Of a stretch of DNA of 64,000 bases, positions 60,289 to 64,000 are shown in pieces. Numbering within the stretch: the first letter of the stretch is position 1; each line of letters begins with the position of its first letter. Origin of the DNA: Climacium dendroides (taxonomy: Eukaryota > Streptophyta > Bryopsida > Hypnales > Climaciaceae); contig OX467082.1 of the NCBI GenBank assembly GCA_950106755.1, forward strand, positions 25,296,001 to 25,360,000, in the 5' to 3' direction. The notes below the pieces were generated by a model that did no database searches, was not told the DNA's origin, and saw nothing but the letters and a program-made list of their open reading frames with translations. A program made the translations under genes and the position numbers.

Positions 60289-61339
60289 TTGTTTGCCTCT
60301 TCAAACAAGGTTGGAAAAAATGTATTTCTCTAACTTCAAACATAAAAATCTTTCAATACATACCGTCAAAGTTTCTAAAAATTGTTGACACATTCCTATA
60401 GCACTCTAGTACAAGTTTGTACGGTTTAATTTCTAAGAACTTTTTTTATTTTTCATATTTTTCACATTGTCCTAAACAGTGGCAATTTTTGAATTTTTTT
60501 GTCTAAAATGCCCTTGGTCTTTTAGAGGTTACGAAGGAAAAATAAACTTGTATAGCTGTATTTCAAAAACTCAATTTTAAATCACAAAATCATACTTGAC
60601 TGCCAGTACAACTACACAAAAGAGCAAAAATATTATGCAAAAAATTGCTACAATAACAGCATCCTCAACAGAATTTTTTGGAGACTCCTAGGAAGCAAAG
60701 AATTTTTTTTTTAAATGAAAAGAAGAAGAAGAATGACTTCCATATATTGAAGTAAAATACTGCAACTAGATTCAAGTAATCATTTGACCGCATGAAATTG
60801 AATGTTCAAATCATCATGAAGTTACCGGACAAAAAGTTACCGGACAAAGATCAAAACGTTGATACCTGAAAACACTACTGCTATAATTCATGCCAACATA
60901 CATGAGTACATATTGTACTTGATACATATTGTATCCATCTATTAGAGTCAACAAAAAATAATTCTAAAAATGATTGCACATAGGTCACAATGATATATGT
61001 TTATTTTATAGTTTATTAATGCCAAACACTGGAAACTCATCAAACAAGTCAAAAGTTTAGAAAAAATTGGTATTATTCCCTAAAGAATCAAGTAACATTT
61101 TTTTTTTTTTTTGGCAATATAGCGTTTTGAATCATCCATTTATGAATGAAATTTTCAGTTTTTCTTTAAAATTCTCACAAAGTATGTGGCTGAGGAGTAG
61201 CTTAAAGATGCAATTCTCATAACTTTGGCTACATAATAAAAAAGTTATTGTACGACATGTAGTTTTGGTAATCATTGGATGTAGATTCTTCATTACAATG
61301 ACAATGAGGTCAAATTAGACAATAACTGCCTTTTCATAA

Positions 61340-61790
61340 CAAAAGGCATTCTTTATTACAACATTGCAACCATTGGGATTGAAAATTTTCAATTCCATAA
61401 CTAAATTTTTAAACAATTGGTATTTAAAATCATATTCTACATCTTTCTACTTACTATTTTTTTGAACATCAATATGAAATACTTTTTGTTGAAATTTGTC
61501 ATTTAAATATCCAACTTATTTCTTCAATATATTATGGAGAATTGTAAGCTATAGGATCTACTCATTTTTTTGTAAAATTATTGAAAGCTAAAACCTAACC
61601 ATTTGGGAAGAGTTGAAAATACTTCTTTTTGAAATCCAAGCATCACAATCTTGCAATTGGTAAGATTTTTTATTCTGAAATTTTAGATGGAGTTACACTA
61701 ACAAGTTAACTAAAGGATCCTATAGTTGGATTTGTTAATGAATAAATATAGATGAAGATTTTAGCCTTGCTTAGTTTGAGTACTTTGAAG
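61340..61790 (+). repeat. dispersed repeat R3, third copy
   Basis: Collinear with 22110-22560: TTATTACAACATTGCAACCA, CAATTCCATAACTAAATT, GAAATCCAAGCATCA, TCTTGCAATTGGTAAG, AACAAGTTAA and GATGAAGATTTTAGCCTTGC occur in the same order in both. Confidence 0.85.
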
Positions 61791-63714
61791 CAATTTTGGA
61801 CCTAGAAACATTTAATTTCCTTAGGGATTTAAAAGTCAATGCAATCTAAAAGGAATCAAGGAAAATTTTGGTAGTGAATTGGACCATATTATACCTCTAT
61901 TGTAGTATGTACTAATTTACATGATGACTTTCAATACGATTGGACTCATACAAGTCCATTTTGACGCAACAATACATCAATATTTTCATCACAATGCACT
62001 ACCCCGCATTGTTCTAAGAACTTTGAAGGTTCACATGTCAAAATGCAAATTGAATTTGAGATGGAAGAAAGGCTTTTACAACTTGGGTCTATCCAAATTT
62101 GACAAATACATGAGAAAAAACTCTAAAAAAAACTCTCTACATGATTTAGATTAAAAAAAACCCTTTATACTAAAAGAAGGTTTTGTCTTGGTACATTATA
62201 CACAATAAATTTGCATATCTCATTGAAAGTTGAAATCTCTTGTACAACTAATAAAGGGTATCCACAAAAGTTGTCTTTTCAAAAATTTCAACACATGCAT
62301 GTGTATAAGAACAAGTCCATCTTTCAAACAAAATTATGTATGACTTCATCATATGTATTTTCGATTTTTCATATTACGTGTATCCATATACAATCATCTC
62401 AAATTATAAATTAAAAAATAGGCTAATAGGAATTGTAGTGCAATAAATAAGTTGTTTCTTATCTATACGAAATCCTTCACAAGAATAATTTGGAATATCG
62501 ACTAATTTAATTTTGATATTGTTTTTGGATATGAACTTCATTTAGTTGTGCATAATATAAAATTGTTAGTTTTAGGAAGAAATAATTGATAAAATTTGCA
62601 CCTGAATGCTTTGCAAATCGATGAAGCGTTTTGCAACAAGATTTTCAACAGGTCCAGTAAATTGTTTCTCAACAAGTAGTGCCTTTTGGGAAAATAACCA
62701 GTGAAAATGGAGGATCGAAAACTAGACAGAAAATTGGTATGATTGGTGACTATTAATCGGTGTGTAAAAATAAAAGGAGAATATAAAGCCACTACTTTCA
62801 TGAAATTGTCAGATTTTAGTCCCTCACCAATTTGGAATTTAAGGCTACTACCCAGATTGCTGAAGGTGGTGGGTATGTTCTTGGACAAGGCAAATATTAC
62901 TTTTCCTCAAGGGTTGGTCATGGTAGCCAACTCCTACTCCATTGCTTGATGTAATGAAATTTAGAGTTTATTTCAAAATTGGCATGTCTTTGAAGGAAGA
63001 GGATTTAAGCCTTTACAAATTTGAAGTTAAAGAAAAGTGGCTTGTGAGAATTTGATATTAGGGGAAATGAATCGTGAGATTTTGATAAGGAGGGGATGCA
63101 ACCAATGCTCTTGTAAAGTAGAAGTCTCCATTGTCAACCATAAACCATATCCAATATATAGGGGACATTGTTTTCAATCAAGGCTAGATTAGATTTCTTA
63201 TCAAAGCTTGGAATTTTTTTTTCCTTTTCAAAGTTGGAACCAATAAGGTGAGCAAGAAAGTAGGATGTAGGGAGTGGGAAAATAATTCTTGAACGATTGG
63301 AACTGGAAGACTCTAAACATTGGCTATGAGCTTTGAGCACCTTTTGGCTCCCAAAATTCATAGTAATTTCAATTTCCACAATAAAATTACAAAAAATGTG
63401 CAATTGTCATATTTCCTATCTTTCTATGTAGGAAAAATTTATTGCACCTTAAACTATTCTTGATGTACTGCAAAATCCCTTAAGTGATCGGGTATGTGTA
63501 CATTATTTTAACCTATTAAGGATGTTGCGGACTACAATGGTCCAATGGATGACTGCACTGTTGATTGTAGAAAAAATGAATGCAACTATTGATCCAATAA
63601 TCAAAGAGTTTTGGTGACTACTTTGGTCATTGGGGGTTTGTGTCCTTACAACAAGCTAGTTACTTGTGAAAAGGATCTATGAAAAGGATCTATGAAAATG
63701 ATCTTTGTTGATTT

Positions 63715-63870
63715 GGTGTGAATTGTTGGTTTAAAAAAAATGCAAAGGCACTTATTGGAAGTCAAATTGTTGCATAAGACCTTCCCTTTTTCACACAAGA
63801 TTTGGAGGGTGAATAGTTACACTTTTGTCTTGTATGGAGAGATTCTTTGTCATTCATCAGCCGTCCTCAC
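63715..63870 (+). repeat. dispersed repeat R2, single arm
   Basis: Direct match to about 56086-56240: GTGTGAATTGTTGG, TATTGGAAGTCAAA, GGTGAATAGTTACACTT-type word and GAGAGATTCTTTGTCA. Runs toward the window end. Confidence 0.75.
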
Positions 63871-64000
63871 ATCATTTATGTATTAAAGAGCCCCAACTCC
63901 TTCTTTTTCTTCTACAAAAAGGAGGCAATTTACACCACCACCCCCCAAAACCAAACTTCCTCATGAACGCCGGCAAGGATTGTACCATACATTTCTTCTT

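Larger units (their letters stand above)
57723..64000. other. AT-rich dispersed-repeat tract, no gene recognised
   Basis: No frame with domain or splice support. Contains an R3 copy (61340-61790), an R2 arm (63715-63870), an inverted pair with ATTATAGG-type tandem words (59955-60288) and long A/T runs. Confidence 0.5.

Overview
This is nuclear DNA from a streptophyte, almost certainly a land plant. Genes carry GT-AG introns, a canonical mitochondrial-type aconitase has 20 exons, and there is a SHORT-ROOT-class GRAS gene. The transposons are plant types (CACTA/Tnp2, hAT-like MITEs, LTR elements), and long AT-rich repeat tracts separate few genes. The three introns in the SHORT-ROOT gene would fit a non-flowering lineage (lycophyte, fern or bryophyte), but that is inference; the species cannot be fixed from the window.

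Layout. 1-6.7 kb: short tandem duplications, then a patchwork of broken host-gene pieces. These are a coiled-coil exon (+), a gamma-tubulin-complex C-terminal piece (-) and seven exons of the NMD helicase UPF1 (-), with introns kept and nonsense codons present. 6.7-12.06 kb: a decayed CACTA transposon with Tnp2, DUF4218-like and DUF4216-like coding segments, arrays built on an 11-bp unit, and a clear right terminus at 12058. 14.3-17.6 kb: a five-exon J-domain protein gene (-). 18.9-24.9 kb: AT-rich repeats, a large imperfect inverted repeat and a 266-bp CACTA-like MITE. 25.07-32.56 kb: complete aconitase gene (+). 32.6-36.4 kb: AT-rich, no gene seen. 36.4-45.4 kb: nested mobile elements. An LTR element has its left LTR split by a 4.3-kb insertion, and four hAT-like MITEs with an internal 20-bp minisatellite plus one foldback relative lie in or beside it, all five with 8-bp target duplications. 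47.9-51.9 kb: complete four-exon SHORT-ROOT-like GRAS gene (-), whose last exon was found by matching the SAW motif. 54-64 kb: AT-rich dispersed repeats, no convincing gene.

The intact genes are unrelated housekeeping and regulatory loci (organellar or cytosolic carbon metabolism, a J-domain co-chaperone, a developmental transcription regulator) and form no cluster. The most unusual parts are the minisatellite-bearing hAT-like MITE family, the UPF1/gamma-tubulin-complex fragment mosaic beside the CACTA element, and the 11-bp-unit arrays in that element's introns and 3' end.
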